Numbered from the stretch's first letter, positions 8,017-16,873 are shown. The stretch is DNA of 25,809 bases from AWTP1-13 sp035258605 (GCA_035258605.1 DATFXD010000342.1:1-25809); one strand, 5' to 3'. A program made the numbers and translations. The notes: generated by a model not told the origin, from the letters alone.

Positions 8017-9573
8017 ATGAATTTGCTCGCCGCATGCCGGCAGACCGCGCGCCGGATCTTCCGCATCCAGAGCCTGCGGCCGGAGCAGGAAGCGGCCATG
8101 CTGGCCGTTCTCAAGGGTCGCGACGTGCTGGCGGCGCTGCCGACCGGCTTTGGCAAATCGCTGATCTATCAGGTTCCAGCGATGATTTTTGAGCGGCCGA
8201 CGATTGTCATTTCGCCGCTGATCGCCCTCATGGCGGACCAGGAGAGCGCGCTGAGGCGGTGCGGCGTCCCGGTGGTTGCGCTTCACAGCCAGCTGCGCGC
8301 AGCCGACCGCCGCGGCGCGCTGGACCGGCTCAAAGCCGGCGGACGCCTCGTCGTCCTCACCACACCCGAGACGCTCGAATCGGCCGCGACGGCAGCATTG
8401 TTCGAACAAGCGCAAGCCGCGCTGTTGTGTGTCGACGAGGCCCACTCAATCTCCGAGTGGGGGCACGATTTCCGACCGTCCTACTTGCGGCTTGGCCAGG
8501 CACGGCAACGGCTCGGCTATCCGCCAGCGCTGGCACTTACCGCAACGGCGACGCCGCGCGTGCGCGCCGACATCGCCGAACGGCTGCGCCTCAACCAACC
8601 AACGGTGCTGGTCGCTCCGGCGCATCGGCCCAACCTTCGCTTGAGCGTCAACATCGTGCCGGGAGCGGAGAAGTTTCGCGCCGCCGCCCGCCGCATCCGG
8701 GCGCTGCGTCGGCCCGGCATCATCTACTGCGCCACGACCACAGCCGTCGATGAGGTCGGGGGCGCCCTCAAGCGCGCAGGCATCCCGGTCGCGCGCTATC
8801 ATGGCAAGATGCGCGCTGCCGATCGGGCCGCCGCCCAGCGCCAGTACATGCAGCGCTCTCGACGCCTCATCATGGTGGCGACCAGTGCGTTCGGCATGGG
8901 CATCGACAAGCCGAATATCCGCTACATCCTGCACTACCAGGCACCGGGCTCGCTGGAACAGTACGTTCAGGAGATCGGGCGCGCCGGGCGCGACGGCCAT
9001 CCCGCCCAATGCATTCTGCTGTTCGACCCGGCCGATCTCGAAATCCAGGAGCGGCTGCAGTCGCTCAGTCGCCCGAGCATTTGGCATCTTGAACGGCTGG
9101 AGAGCGCGCTGACCGCCTGGGCGACGGAGAACCGCGCTCCCAGCGCTGCCACACTCGCCTACTCGGCCGGGGTTCCGGCCCGCATCGGCGAAGTCCTGCT
9201 GTTGGATCTTGAAGAAGCCGGCCTCATTGAGCGCGATCAGGAGGGCGGTATCATTGTGATCGCAACCGAGAGCTTCAAAGCTGGCGTTGGCGATCTGATG
9301 GCCAAGCTCAAGACCTTTCGCTATGAGGGTGAGCGGCGTCTTCGACTGATTGCCGAGTACGCTCAGTCCCAGGACTGCCGCAGCCAATTCATCCGGCGGT
9401 ACTTCGGTGAGGAGGATCCACCGCGTTGCGGCACCTGCGACCGCTGCCGCGCCGACCGTGTTGTGGCTGCCACCGCAACGGTGCCGCCACGCGAGCGCCG
9501 CCCCCGCAGCCGGCGGCGCGTCAAGGATGCCCCACGGCGACCTGCCAAGACCTCGCCCGGTGCCAGACGCTGA
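8017..9573 (+). CDS. recQ: RecQ-family ATP-dependent DNA helicase, short form
   Basis: A 518-residue 3'-5' DNA helicase for recombination and repair. Walker A is LPTGFGKS (41-48), the DEAH box spans 140-143, and the aromatic-rich loop SISEWGHDFRPSY (144-156) couples DNA to ATP hydrolysis. Motif III is LTATATP and motif VI is QEIGRAGRDG (319-328). Cys454, Cys471, Cys474 and Cys477 repeat the 17-3-3 spacing of the E. coli RecQ zinc site. A stretch of about 110 residues that looks winged-helix-like (350-430) lies before the zinc module. E. coli has zinc first, then winged helix, then HRDC. No HRDC domain is present, and the last 40 residues are a basic Arg/Pro tail. It belongs to the RecQ family but is not an E. 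coli RecQ orthologue in architecture. There is no clear Shine-Dalgarno at ATG 8017. selO follows 119 bp later on the same strand. Confidence 0.9.
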   Translation: MNLLAACRQTARRIFRIQSLRPEQEAAMLAVLKGRDVLAALPTGFGKSLIYQVPAMIFERPTIVISPLIALMADQESALRRCGVPVVALHSQLRAADRRGALDRLKAGGRLVVLTTPETLESAATAALFEQAQAALLCVDEAHSISEWGHDFRPSYLRLGQARQRLGYPPALALTATATPRVRADIAERLRLNQPTVLVAPAHRPNLRLSVNIVPGAEKFRAAARRIRALRRPGIIYCATTTAVDEVGGALKRAGIPVARYHGKMRAADRAAAQRQYMQRSRRLIMVATSAFGMGIDKPNIRYILHYQAPGSLEQYVQEIGRAGRDGHPAQCILLFDPADLEIQERLQSLSRPSIWHLERLESALTAWATENRAPSAATLAYSAGVPARIGEVLLLDLEEAGLIERDQEGGIIVIATESFKAGVGDLMAKLKTFRYEGERRLRLIAEYAQSQDCRSQFIRRYFGEEDPPRCGTCDRCRADRVVAATATVPPRERRPRSRRRVKDAPRRPAKTSPGARR

Positions 9574-9692
9574 CGCCGCTTCCCAAACGAGGAGCGCGGC
9601 ATTGCCACCCACCCCGTTCAACACCGTGACGGCTTGCCTTATTGTGAGGGCTTGACGATTTGCTCCGGCCGCCTCATCGCCGTGGACAGGAC

Positions 9693-11192
9693 ATGCTGGC
9701 AACGATCGCAAGCGCGCGGGTTTTTCCCTTCGACAACAGCTACGTACGCTTACCGGAGCGGTTCTTTGCGCGGTTAGCGCCCACCCCGGTTGCGGCGCCC
9801 CGGCTGATCCGGGTGAATGAGGGCCTTGCCCGACAGCTTGGGCTCGATCCCCTCGAGCTTTCCTCGCCAGCGGGCATCGCCATCCTGGCGGGGAATGCCG
9901 TGCCCAAGCTCAGTGAGCCGGTCGCCATGGCCTATGCCGGCCACCAGTTCGGGAGCTTCGTGCCTCAGCTCGGCGACGGCCGCGCCATTCTTCTTGGTGA
10001 GGTCGTCGATGTTGGCGGCGTGCGCCGCGACATCCAACTCAAGGGCTCCGGGCCGACACCGTTTTCGCGCAACGGTGACGGCCGCGCGGCGCTCGGACCC
10101 GTCCTGCGCGAATACATCTTGAGCGAGGCCATGTTCGCGCTCGGCATTCCGACCACCAGATCCCTGGCCGTGGTCGCAACCGGCGAGACGGTGGCACGTG
10201 AAAGGCCGCTGCCCGGTGCGGTGTTGACCCGCGTCGCCGCCAGTCACGTCCGCGTCGGCACCTTTCAGTTCTTCGCGGCGCGTGGCGACCTCGAGGCGAT
10301 CCGCCGGCTCGCCGACTACGTCATCGCCCGGCACTATGCCGACGCCGCCGGCGCCGACAATCCCTATAGAACCCTGCTCGAGCTCGTCATCGCCCGCCAG
10401 GCCGAGCTGATCGCGAAATGGCAGCTGGTCGGGTTTATTCACGGGGTGATGAACACCGACAACATGTCGATCGCAGGCGAGACCATTGACTATGGCCCGT
10501 GCGCGTTCGTCGACAGCTACCATCCCGACACGGTCTATAGCTCGATCGACAGCTTTGGCCGCTATGCTTACGGCAACCAGCCCCGCATCGCGGTTTGGAA
10601 CCTGGCCCGCTTCGCCGAGACGCTGCTGCCGCTATTGGCACGGGACCAAGAGGCTGCCATCGACCTGGCGAATGGGGCACTTGGCGCGTTCGCCGACCGC
10701 TTCGAGGCCGCCTACGCCACGGCGATGCGGCGCAAACTAGGCCTGTTTCAAGAACAGCCAGGCGATATCGCCTTGGCGCAGGATCTTCTCGACCGCATGG
10801 CCGGCAACGGCGCGGATTTCACCTTGACCTTCCGGCGTCTCGCCGAAATCGAAGCCGGCGCCGATGGTGACGCGGCGGTCCGCAGCCTGTTCTTGCATCC
10901 CGAGGCCTTCGACGATTGGGCGTGCCGGTGGCGCCAACGCCTCGCGCGCGACGGCGAGGTCGCGAGCGCACAGCGGACGGCGGCGATGCGCGCCGTCAAT
11001 CCGGCCTTCATCGCCCGCAATCACCTGGTCGAGGCAGCGCTGTCGACGGCCGTCGAGGAGAACAATTTCTCGGCCTTTGACACCCTGTTGGCCGTGCTGT
11101 CACGTCCCTATGACGACCAGCCCGGACGGTCGCGCTATGCCGATCCGCCGCGGCCGGAGCAAGTGGTGCGCCAAACCTTTTGCGGAACGTGA
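9693..11192 (+). CDS. selO: Protein adenylyltransferase SelO (YdiU)
   Basis: A 499-residue pseudokinase-fold enzyme that AMPylates protein Ser/Thr/Tyr and, in E. coli, modifies redox proteins such as glutaredoxin. The N-terminus FDNSYVRLPERFF is the family opening. The flipped-ATP active site is intact: Arg97, Lys117 in QLKGSG, Glu140, Arg180 and Arg187, then HGVMNTDN (Asp256, Asn257) and DYGP (Asp266) for metal and catalysis. Cys270 and Cys497, in the terminal FCGT, are placed like the redox-regulated disulfide pair of E. coli SelO. ATG 9693 is chosen over the in-frame TTG at 9660 because it gives the standard family N-terminus and has AGG just upstream. The next gene, an AIF-patatin fusion, starts about 150 bp downstream on the same strand. 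Confidence 0.97.
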   Translation: MLATIASARVFPFDNSYVRLPERFFARLAPTPVAAPRLIRVNEGLARQLGLDPLELSSPAGIAILAGNAVPKLSEPVAMAYAGHQFGSFVPQLGDGRAILLGEVVDVGGVRRDIQLKGSGPTPFSRNGDGRAALGPVLREYILSEAMFALGIPTTRSLAVVATGETVARERPLPGAVLTRVAASHVRVGTFQFFAARGDLEAIRRLADYVIARHYADAAGADNPYRTLLELVIARQAELIAKWQLVGFIHGVMNTDNMSIAGETIDYGPCAFVDSYHPDTVYSSIDSFGRYAYGNQPRIAVWNLARFAETLLPLLARDQEAAIDLANGALGAFADRFEAAYATAMRRKLGLFQEQPGDIALAQDLLDRMAGNGADFTLTFRRLAEIEAGADGDAAVRSLFLHPEAFDDWACRWRQRLARDGEVASAQRTAAMRAVNPAFIARNHLVEAALSTAVEENNFSAFDTLLAVLSRPYDDQPGRSRYADPPRPEQVVRQTFCGT

Positions 11193-11341
11193 AGCGTCTC
11201 GCCCCGCTTGGCTCAGCAGCTGCGAGCCCAAGATCGCTCTCCCGCCGGCAGCGCCGGCCGGCAGGCGCCGGCTCGCAGCCGAGGGGCCGGCTCCGTGGTA
11301 GAAAGTGGGGGCAACACCAGCAATGATGTGGATTGATCGAG

Positions 11342-13621
11342 ATGCCGGCAGACGCGGCCTTCGTTGACTTCCTGTTGCTTGGCGGCGGACTGGCGAGCGT
11401 GACCGCCGCCGAGACCCTGCGCGGCGGCGGAGCGGACGGCAGCATCGCGATTGTGACGGCCGAAAGCAGGCTTCCCTATCACCGCCCGCCGCTGTCAAAG
11501 GACTTTCTGCTCAAGGGTCCGGAAGCGACGGATATTCTCATCCATTCGGAAGCATTCTACCGGGAGCGCGACATCGCCGTGCACCTGGCAGCCCGGGCGT
11601 CCAGGGTCGATGTCGAAAGCCGCACGATCGAGACCGAGCAAGGTGCCCGTTACCGGTTTGGCAAGTTGCTGATTGCGACCGGTGCCAGCGTCGACCAACT
11701 CTCTGTCCCCGGCGTGAACCTTGGGGGCATCCACTACCTGCGTACTGCAGAGGACGGGCTGGCGTTGTATCGGGACCTGGCTCAGGTGCAGCGCGCCGTC
11801 GTGATCGGCGCCAGTTTTCTCGGGATGGAACTGGCCGCCGCCTTCGCAAGGCGCGGCATCCAAACGACTTTGATCGCCCGCGAGGAGCTGCTCTACGACA
11901 AGCTCGGTTCGCCCGAGGTCTCCGGATTTTTCGCGGAATATTTCGAGGCCCGAGGCATTGCGCTGCTGCTTCGGGAAGGCATTGCCAAGTTCCATGGCAC
12001 GGCACGGGTTGAAGCGGTCGTGACCAGCAGCGGCAAAGTCGTGCCGTGCGAGCTGGTGGCGATGGGCGTTGGCGTGCACCCGGAGGTCGGCTTTCTCCGC
12101 GACAGCGGCATCGCCGTGGACAATGGCATCCTCGTCAATCAGTATCTTGAAACCAATCACGCAGGCATTTACGCCGCCGGCGACGTCGCCGATTTCTATG
12201 ACCCGATTACGCGGTCGAGGCACCGCTCCGAGCACTGGGACAATGCGGTGAAGCAAGGCCGCATCGCTGCCTGGAATATGCTGGGTGACCGCCAATCCTG
12301 GCGCACCGTGTCCTATTTCTTCTCCGATGTGTTCGATCTCACCTTCAATGTCGTCGGCGAGACCGAGCTAGCGAGCGAGCGCATCGTCAGGGGATCGCGG
12401 CAAGACGGCGGGTTTTCCGTGCTTTATCTGGCCAACAACAGGCTGCGCGGCGCCTTCCTGCTGGAACAGTCGTTCGTTGACACCAAGGCCGCTGGCGCCC
12501 TCATCATCGGCCGATGCAATCTCGGCCCGACCAAGGCCAAGTTGTGGGACGTGCGCTTCCCCTTAAACCGGGCGGCGGCGGAAACGGTGTTGATCCTGCA
12601 GGGTGGAGGGGCGCTAGGCGCCTTTGAGTGTGGTGTCGTCAAGGCGCTTGAGGAGCACGACATTCATCCCAATCTGGTCGCCGGTGTCTCGATCGGCGCC
12701 ATCAATGCGGCGATCATCGCTGCCAACCCGGGCAACGCCACCAGCGTGCTCGAGGCCTTTTGGCGCGAATTGAGCCTGGATGTCCCAGATTTGCCCAATG
12801 AAGATCTGCGGCGCGCGCTCTCATCCTTGCAGTCGCTGTTGTTCGGCGCACCGCATTTTTTCCGCCCGCGTTGGTTCGAGCCGATCTTGAGCCTTGCCCA
12901 GCTTCCTACGCAATGGAAGAGCTTTTATGAGCTGTCACCGCTCAGAGCCACGCTCAGCAAATATATCGCCTTCGACAAGCTGCCGGACAGTCCGGTGCGA
13001 TTGGTGCTCAGCGCGGTAGACGTCGAAACCGGACAGCTTACGATCTTCGACAGCTACGTCGACGAAATCACGCCAGACCATGTTCTCGCCAGCGGCAGCC
13101 TGCCCCCCGGCTTCCCGTGGACCACGATAGCTGGCAAGCACTATTGGGACGGCGGGTTAGTGAGCAACTCGCCGCTCGATCAGGTGATCGAAGTCAGCGG
13201 CCTGACCGGTAAGGACGTCTATATCGTCAACTTGTGGCTGGACAAGAGGGCGCTGCCGCGATCGATCCCGGAAGTAATGGCCCGGCGCGATGAGATCCTG
13301 TTTGCCGAAAAAATCCGCCGCAGCGTGCGAAGCTGGGAGTACATCGATGGATACCGCCAGCTGGTCGAAGACATCATGGTCAATTTGGAGCCGAAATTGG
13401 CCGAGCAGATCAGACGGCGGCCGCGCTACATTGAGGCGGTCGGCGAGGCCTGCCCGCTGTCGATTACACGCATCACCCGCGAAGCGGTCGAGGGCGAATC
13501 GGTCTCACGCGACTATGAGTTCTCACGTCAGAGCATCGACCAGCACATCGCACAAGGTTATGCGATCGCGGCCAACATCCTGCGGCGACGTGAGGGGTGC
13601 GGGCGCAAACCAGGCCCATAG
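11342..13621 (+). CDS. Fusion: AIF/ferredoxin-reductase-type flavoprotein + patatin-like phospholipase (DUF3734-like end)
   Basis: A continuous 759-residue protein. Residues 1-405 form a complete FAD/NAD(P)H pyridine-nucleotide oxidoreductase of the AIFM/ferredoxin-reductase type. They carry the FAD-binding GGGLAS near residue 15, PYHRPPLSK, the NAD motif VVIGASFLGMELAA (about 153-166) and the second FAD motif IYAAGDVADF. HWDNAVKQGRIAAWNML, characteristic of AIF relatives, and a dimerisation-like domain to about 405 follow. After a linker of about 10 residues comes a full patatin domain. It has oxyanion loop GGGALGAF (421-428), nucleophile Ser450 in GVSIG, and Asp603 in YWDGG, which is the Ser-Asp dyad. 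The last 60 residues (SRDYEFSRQSIDQHIAQGYA) resemble the DUF3734 tail of bacterial patatins. No membrane segment or signal peptide is visible. ATG 11342 is chosen; an in-frame TTG at 11333 is possible. There is no stop or frame break at the junction. The electron acceptor and lipid substrate are unknown. Confidence 0.92.
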   Translation: MPADAAFVDFLLLGGGLASVTAAETLRGGGADGSIAIVTAESRLPYHRPPLSKDFLLKGPEATDILIHSEAFYRERDIAVHLAARASRVDVESRTIETEQGARYRFGKLLIATGASVDQLSVPGVNLGGIHYLRTAEDGLALYRDLAQVQRAVVIGASFLGMELAAAFARRGIQTTLIAREELLYDKLGSPEVSGFFAEYFEARGIALLLREGIAKFHGTARVEAVVTSSGKVVPCELVAMGVGVHPEVGFLRDSGIAVDNGILVNQYLETNHAGIYAAGDVADFYDPITRSRHRSEHWDNAVKQGRIAAWNMLGDRQSWRTVSYFFSDVFDLTFNVVGETELASERIVRGSRQDGGFSVLYLANNRLRGAFLLEQSFVDTKAAGALIIGRCNLGPTKAKLWDVRFPLNRAAAETVLILQGGGALGAFECGVVKALEEHDIHPNLVAGVSIGAINAAIIAANPGNATSVLEAFWRELSLDVPDLPNEDLRRALSSLQSLLFGAPHFFRPRWFEPILSLAQLPTQWKSFYELSPLRATLSKYIAFDKLPDSPVRLVLSAVDVETGQLTIFDSYVDEITPDHVLASGSLPPGFPWTTIAGKHYWDGGLVSNSPLDQVIEVSGLTGKDVYIVNLWLDKRALPRSIPEVMARRDEILFAEKIRRSVRSWEYIDGYRQLVEDIMVNLEPKLAEQIRRRPRYIEAVGEACPLSITRITREAVEGESVSRDYEFSRQSIDQHIAQGYAIAANILRRREGCGRKPGP

Positions 13622-13780
13622 CCGGTGCGCCTCTGCCTCGGCGCGCCCATGGCCAGACCTTGCGCGCCATCGGTCCCCTGCCAGCGCCTCGTCGGCCAGT
13701 TGCAGACGGTTCGGCGCGCCGTGCGGTACCGGTTCGGGACGAAGCGCTACACAGGAGGCATACGGGTCGAGCTTGGTGGT

Positions 13781-14626
13781 TTACCCCTTGATCGAGCCGG
13801 TGAGCCCAGCGACATAGTGCTCGACAAAGAATGAATAGATGAGGGCCACCGGGATCGAGCCCAGCAATGCCCCGGCCATCAGCTGACCCCAATAGAACAC
13901 ATCACCGCGGATGAGCTCGGCAATGACGCCGACCGGCACGGTGCGCACCGTGGTTTTTGTCAGGAAGATCAGCGCGTAAAGAAACTCGTTTTGCGACAAG
14001 GTGAAGGCGAAGATGCCGGCGGAAATGAAACCCGGCATGCACAGCGGCAGGAATACCTGCCGGATCGTCTGCAGCCGGCTGGCACCATCGATGCGGGCCG
14101 CCTCTTCGAGCTCCTTTGGCACGGTCTTGAAATAGCCGAGCAGCAGCCAGGCGCAGAACGGCACCAGCATGGTGGGGTAGGTCAGGATCACGGATGTCAA
14201 AGTATTGCCGAGGCCGAGCCGGTTGATGACGTCGGCGAGCGGAATGAACAGCAGGGGCTGCGGCACCAGGTAAACCGCCGCCACGGTCATGGCGATCAGT
14301 CCGGCGCCCGCGAACCGCATCCTGGCCAGTGGGTAGGCGAGCATGGTGCCGAGCACCAACGAGATCGCGGTCGAGACGACCGCGACCAGCATCGTGTTCC
14401 AGGTCCACAGCAGAAAGCTGGTCTTGGTCAACAGATCGACGTAGTGCTTGAGGGTCGGAGCATGCACGATCAGCGGCATGACATTCCGGTTGTAGAGCTC
14501 GGCATTAGGCTTGATCGAGGTGATCGCCATCCAATAGAACGGGAACAATGCGAGCACCAGGAAGAAGCCGACCGGCAGCCACAGCCGCACCGCACGTTCG
14601 AGCCGGCCGTGGCCCGTAACCATCAA
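13781..14626 (-). CDS. Carbohydrate-type ABC transporter permease, MalG/UgpE-like
   Basis: A 281-residue inner-membrane permease of the CUT1 class with about six transmembrane helices, the first at residues 16-36. The cytoplasmic EAA loop (about 170-195) reads EEAARIDGASRLQTIRQVFLPL, the ATPase docking site. The periplasmic stretch after helix 1 (SIKPNAELY) is typical of MalG-type subunits. Its ATG overlaps the stop of the MalF-type gene as ATGA (14623-14626), so translation is probably coupled. It is last in the operon. No ATPase gene follows: the next gene downstream is the AIF-patatin fusion on the other strand. Confidence 0.93.
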   Translation of the reverse strand: MMVTGHGRLERAVRLWLPVGFFLVLALFPFYWMAITSIKPNAELYNRNVMPLIVHAPTLKHYVDLLTKTSFLLWTWNTMLVAVVSTAISLVLGTMLAYPLARMRFAGAGLIAMTVAAVYLVPQPLLFIPLADVINRLGLGNTLTSVILTYPTMLVPFCAWLLLGYFKTVPKELEEAARIDGASRLQTIRQVFLPLCMPGFISAGIFAFTLSQNEFLYALIFLTKTTVRTVPVGVIAELIRGDVFYWGQLMAGALLGSIPVALIYSFFVEHYVAGLTGSIKG

Positions 14627-15555
14627 CTCCTCCGCATGTAAATGGTCAGCGCAACGATCAGCACCGCAAGCGCCGGCAGCATCGCCAACGCCACCGAAGC
14701 TCCGAGCCCGAGCTGGCCCGCCCCCATGGCAATGTCGAACGCATAGGTGGCAAACAGATTGGTGGCGTTCTGTGGTCCGCCGTGGGTCAACACGTACACC
14801 AGTTGAAAATCCGCAAACGTAAAGATCACCGAGAACAGGGTTACGATCAGAATGATCGGCCGCAGCAGCGGCAAGGTCACAAATCGGAACCGCTGCCAGC
14901 CGCCGGCGCCATCGATGGTGGCCGCCTCGTAGAGCTCCGGCGGGACCGTTTGCAACCCGGCCAGCAAAGTAATGCCGTAGAAGGGCAGTCCGCGCCAGGT
15001 GTTGATGATAATGATCGAGGCCATCGCCAGGGTGGGGTCACCGAGCCAGGACGGCCCGGGCTTGGGCCACCCCAACGCCACCAGCAACCGGTTGACGACG
15101 CTGAATGCCGGGTCGAGCATCCACATCCAGGCGACGGTGCTGAGCACGGTCGGCACGATGAATGGCAGCAGCAGCAAGGCGCGCACCAGGTTCTTCATGC
15201 GGAAGTGCTGATTCATGGCCATTGCCAGGCCAAGCCCGCCGACCATCTTCAGCAAGGTGGCAACGCCGGTATAGACGAAGGTGTTGGCCGCCACCTGCCA
15301 GAACACCGGGTCGTGGAAATTGATGACAAAGTTATTGAAACCGACAAAGGTGCCGGCTTGCGCGACCGGTCGGTCCTGCAGGCTCAACAGCAGGCCGTAA
15401 ACGAACGGATAGCCGACCAGGGAGGCCAGGAACAACAGCGGCAGCGCCATCATCAGCCAGCTGAAGACGCTTTCGCGGTCGAGCCAAACCCTGAACGGCG
15501 CGCGGCGGCGCGCCGCGCGCGCAACAGGAGGAAGTTGCTTTAAGACGACGGTCAT
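14623..15555 (-). CDS. Carbohydrate-type ABC transporter permease, MalF/UgpA-like
   Basis: A 310-residue inner-membrane permease with six predicted helices, paired with the MalG-type subunit. A basic N-terminus (ARRRAPFRVWLDRE) precedes helix 1 (LMMALPLLFLASLVGYPFVY). The EAA loop near residues 203-228 reads YEAATIDGAGGWQRFRFVTLPLL. NTWRGLPFYGITLLAGLQ is a typical helix-4/5 stretch of this family. The start lies one base after the stop of the solute-binding protein gene (TGA-T-ATG), which indicates a single transcript. Confidence 0.93.
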   Translation of the reverse strand: MTVVLKQLPPVARAARRRAPFRVWLDRESVFSWLMMALPLLFLASLVGYPFVYGLLLSLQDRPVAQAGTFVGFNNFVINFHDPVFWQVAANTFVYTGVATLLKMVGGLGLAMAMNQHFRMKNLVRALLLLPFIVPTVLSTVAWMWMLDPAFSVVNRLLVALGWPKPGPSWLGDPTLAMASIIIINTWRGLPFYGITLLAGLQTVPPELYEAATIDGAGGWQRFRFVTLPLLRPIILIVTLFSVIFTFADFQLVYVLTHGGPQNATNLFATYAFDIAMGAGQLGLGASVALAMLPALAVLIVALTIYMRRS

Positions 15556-15556
15556 A

Positions 15557-16855
15557 TCAGGCCGAGCGATAAATGCCCTTAAGTTGCGCCTCGGCGTTCT
15601 TGATCACCTCGGCGGTCGGCGCGCCGGCGCACGCTTTGGCGAACATATCGACCACCACGTATTTCGCCACGCTTTCCGCCAGTTGCCGGCTGGCCGGCGC
15701 CGGCCAGCCCGGCAGATGCGCGCTGGCAAGGGCGTCGCGGTAGGGGCGGTTGCGCGGCTCGACGTCCCACATCGGGGCATTGTCGTAGGCGTGTAGCAGG
15801 GGCTGATAGTAGGTCTCGGCCACCGCATACCAGCCGCCGAGCTGCTTGGGATCCATCAGCCAGCGCATGAAGGTGCGCGCCTCTTCCTTGACCGGGGAAA
15901 AGCTGAAGATCGAATGGCTGATCGAGTTAAGCAGATGGAAGCGACCCTTTGGGCCCGCCGGGTTCATGGCCTGGGCGGTGACCTTGCCGATATCGGGGAA
16001 TTCCCGTTTGGCGAACCAAAGGATGCTCTCAGCATTGTTGGTGCAGGAAATCTGCTCGGCCATCCATGCCTTGTTGTTGCTGACATCGGTCCAGCCGAGC
16101 ACATCGGCGAGCATGGTGTCCTTGAAGAACTTGCGGGCAAAATCGACGGCACGCGCGGTCTCGTCGGAATCGATGACCACGGTCTTTCCGTCGGCGGCAA
16201 CCTCGGCGCCGCCGTAGGACCACAGCAACGGGTAGAGCCAGCCATGGTTGTCACCGAAACCGTGCCCGAGCTCGAACCCGAACGGATGGTCCTTGGCCTT
16301 CAGCTTCTTGCCGACCTCGTACAGCTCCTCCCAGGTCTCGGGGAACGTCTTGACGCCAACCTCGGCAAACCAATCGGTACGCCAGTTCATCAGCTGGCCG
16401 ATATTGCTGAACGGGATCGCCTTCCATTTACCGTCCACCAGCACGGCTTCCCTGCCGGCATCGTACCAGCCGCCCTGGGCTTTGCCGACGTCGTCGGCGA
16501 TGTCGCCGACGTCGAGATACTTCTCGCCGAACTGGATCACCTGGAGCAGACCATTCATCGTAATATCTGCTCCCGAGCCGGTCTCGGCGATGGTGCTGAT
16601 ACGCGTTGGAAGGCTGCCGACGCTGGTTACCTCGTAATTGACCTTGATGCCGGTTTGCTTCTGATAGGCAGCGGCAAGCACATTCTGCACATAGTCATCG
16701 AATGGCTTAATGAACGAGCTTTCGTGCAGAATAGTGATCGTCTTCGGCTCGGCGTGCGCCGGCCGCGGCCGACTGAGCGCGGCGGCGGTGCCAGCCGCGG
16801 CAAGCTTCAGAAATCGTCGACGTGATGGCAGTGGGGTTTGTGCCGGCGCGGTCAT
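15557..16855 (-). CDS. ABC transporter extracellular solute-binding protein (family 1), Tat-exported
   Basis: A 432-residue periplasmic binding protein of the sugar/glycerol-3-phosphate class. The N-terminus has a full twin-arginine motif SRRRFLK (11-17), an Ala-rich hydrophobic stretch and a likely cleavage after AHA (33-35). It should therefore be exported folded. The mature part has the family pattern of a small beta strand (KTITILHESSFIKPF), then YQKQTGIKVNYEVTS, with later ETWEELYEVGKKLK. ATG 16855 is chosen over 16873 because GGAGG lies 7 bases ahead of it. It is first in an operon with two CUT1 permeases. The ligand cannot be read from sequence. The hyuAB-dehydrogenase operon just upstream, on the same strand, makes a nitrogenous substrate possible, but this is conjecture. 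Confidence 0.93.
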   Translation of the reverse strand: MTAPAQTPLPSRRRFLKLAAAGTAAALSRPRPAHAEPKTITILHESSFIKPFDDYVQNVLAAAYQKQTGIKVNYEVTSVGSLPTRISTIAETGSGADITMNGLLQVIQFGEKYLDVGDIADDVGKAQGGWYDAGREAVLVDGKWKAIPFSNIGQLMNWRTDWFAEVGVKTFPETWEELYEVGKKLKAKDHPFGFELGHGFGDNHGWLYPLLWSYGGAEVAADGKTVVIDSDETARAVDFARKFFKDTMLADVLGWTDVSNNKAWMAEQISCTNNAESILWFAKREFPDIGKVTAQAMNPAGPKGRFHLLNSISHSIFSFSPVKEEARTFMRWLMDPKQLGGWYAVAETYYQPLLHAYDNAPMWDVEPRNRPYRDALASAHLPGWPAPASRQLAESVAKYVVVDMFAKACAGAPTAEVIKNAEAQLKGIYRSA

Positions 16856-16873
16856 GCTCAGTCCTCCATTCAT

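Noticed and set aside
8446..9711. 421-codon minus-strand frame opposite the helicase
   Set aside because: Antisense shadow of a gene with a full set of RecQ helicase motifs.
15914..16825. 303-codon plus-strand frame opposite the solute-binding protein
   Set aside because: Antisense shadow. The minus-strand gene has a Tat signal, a good ribosome site and an operon context.
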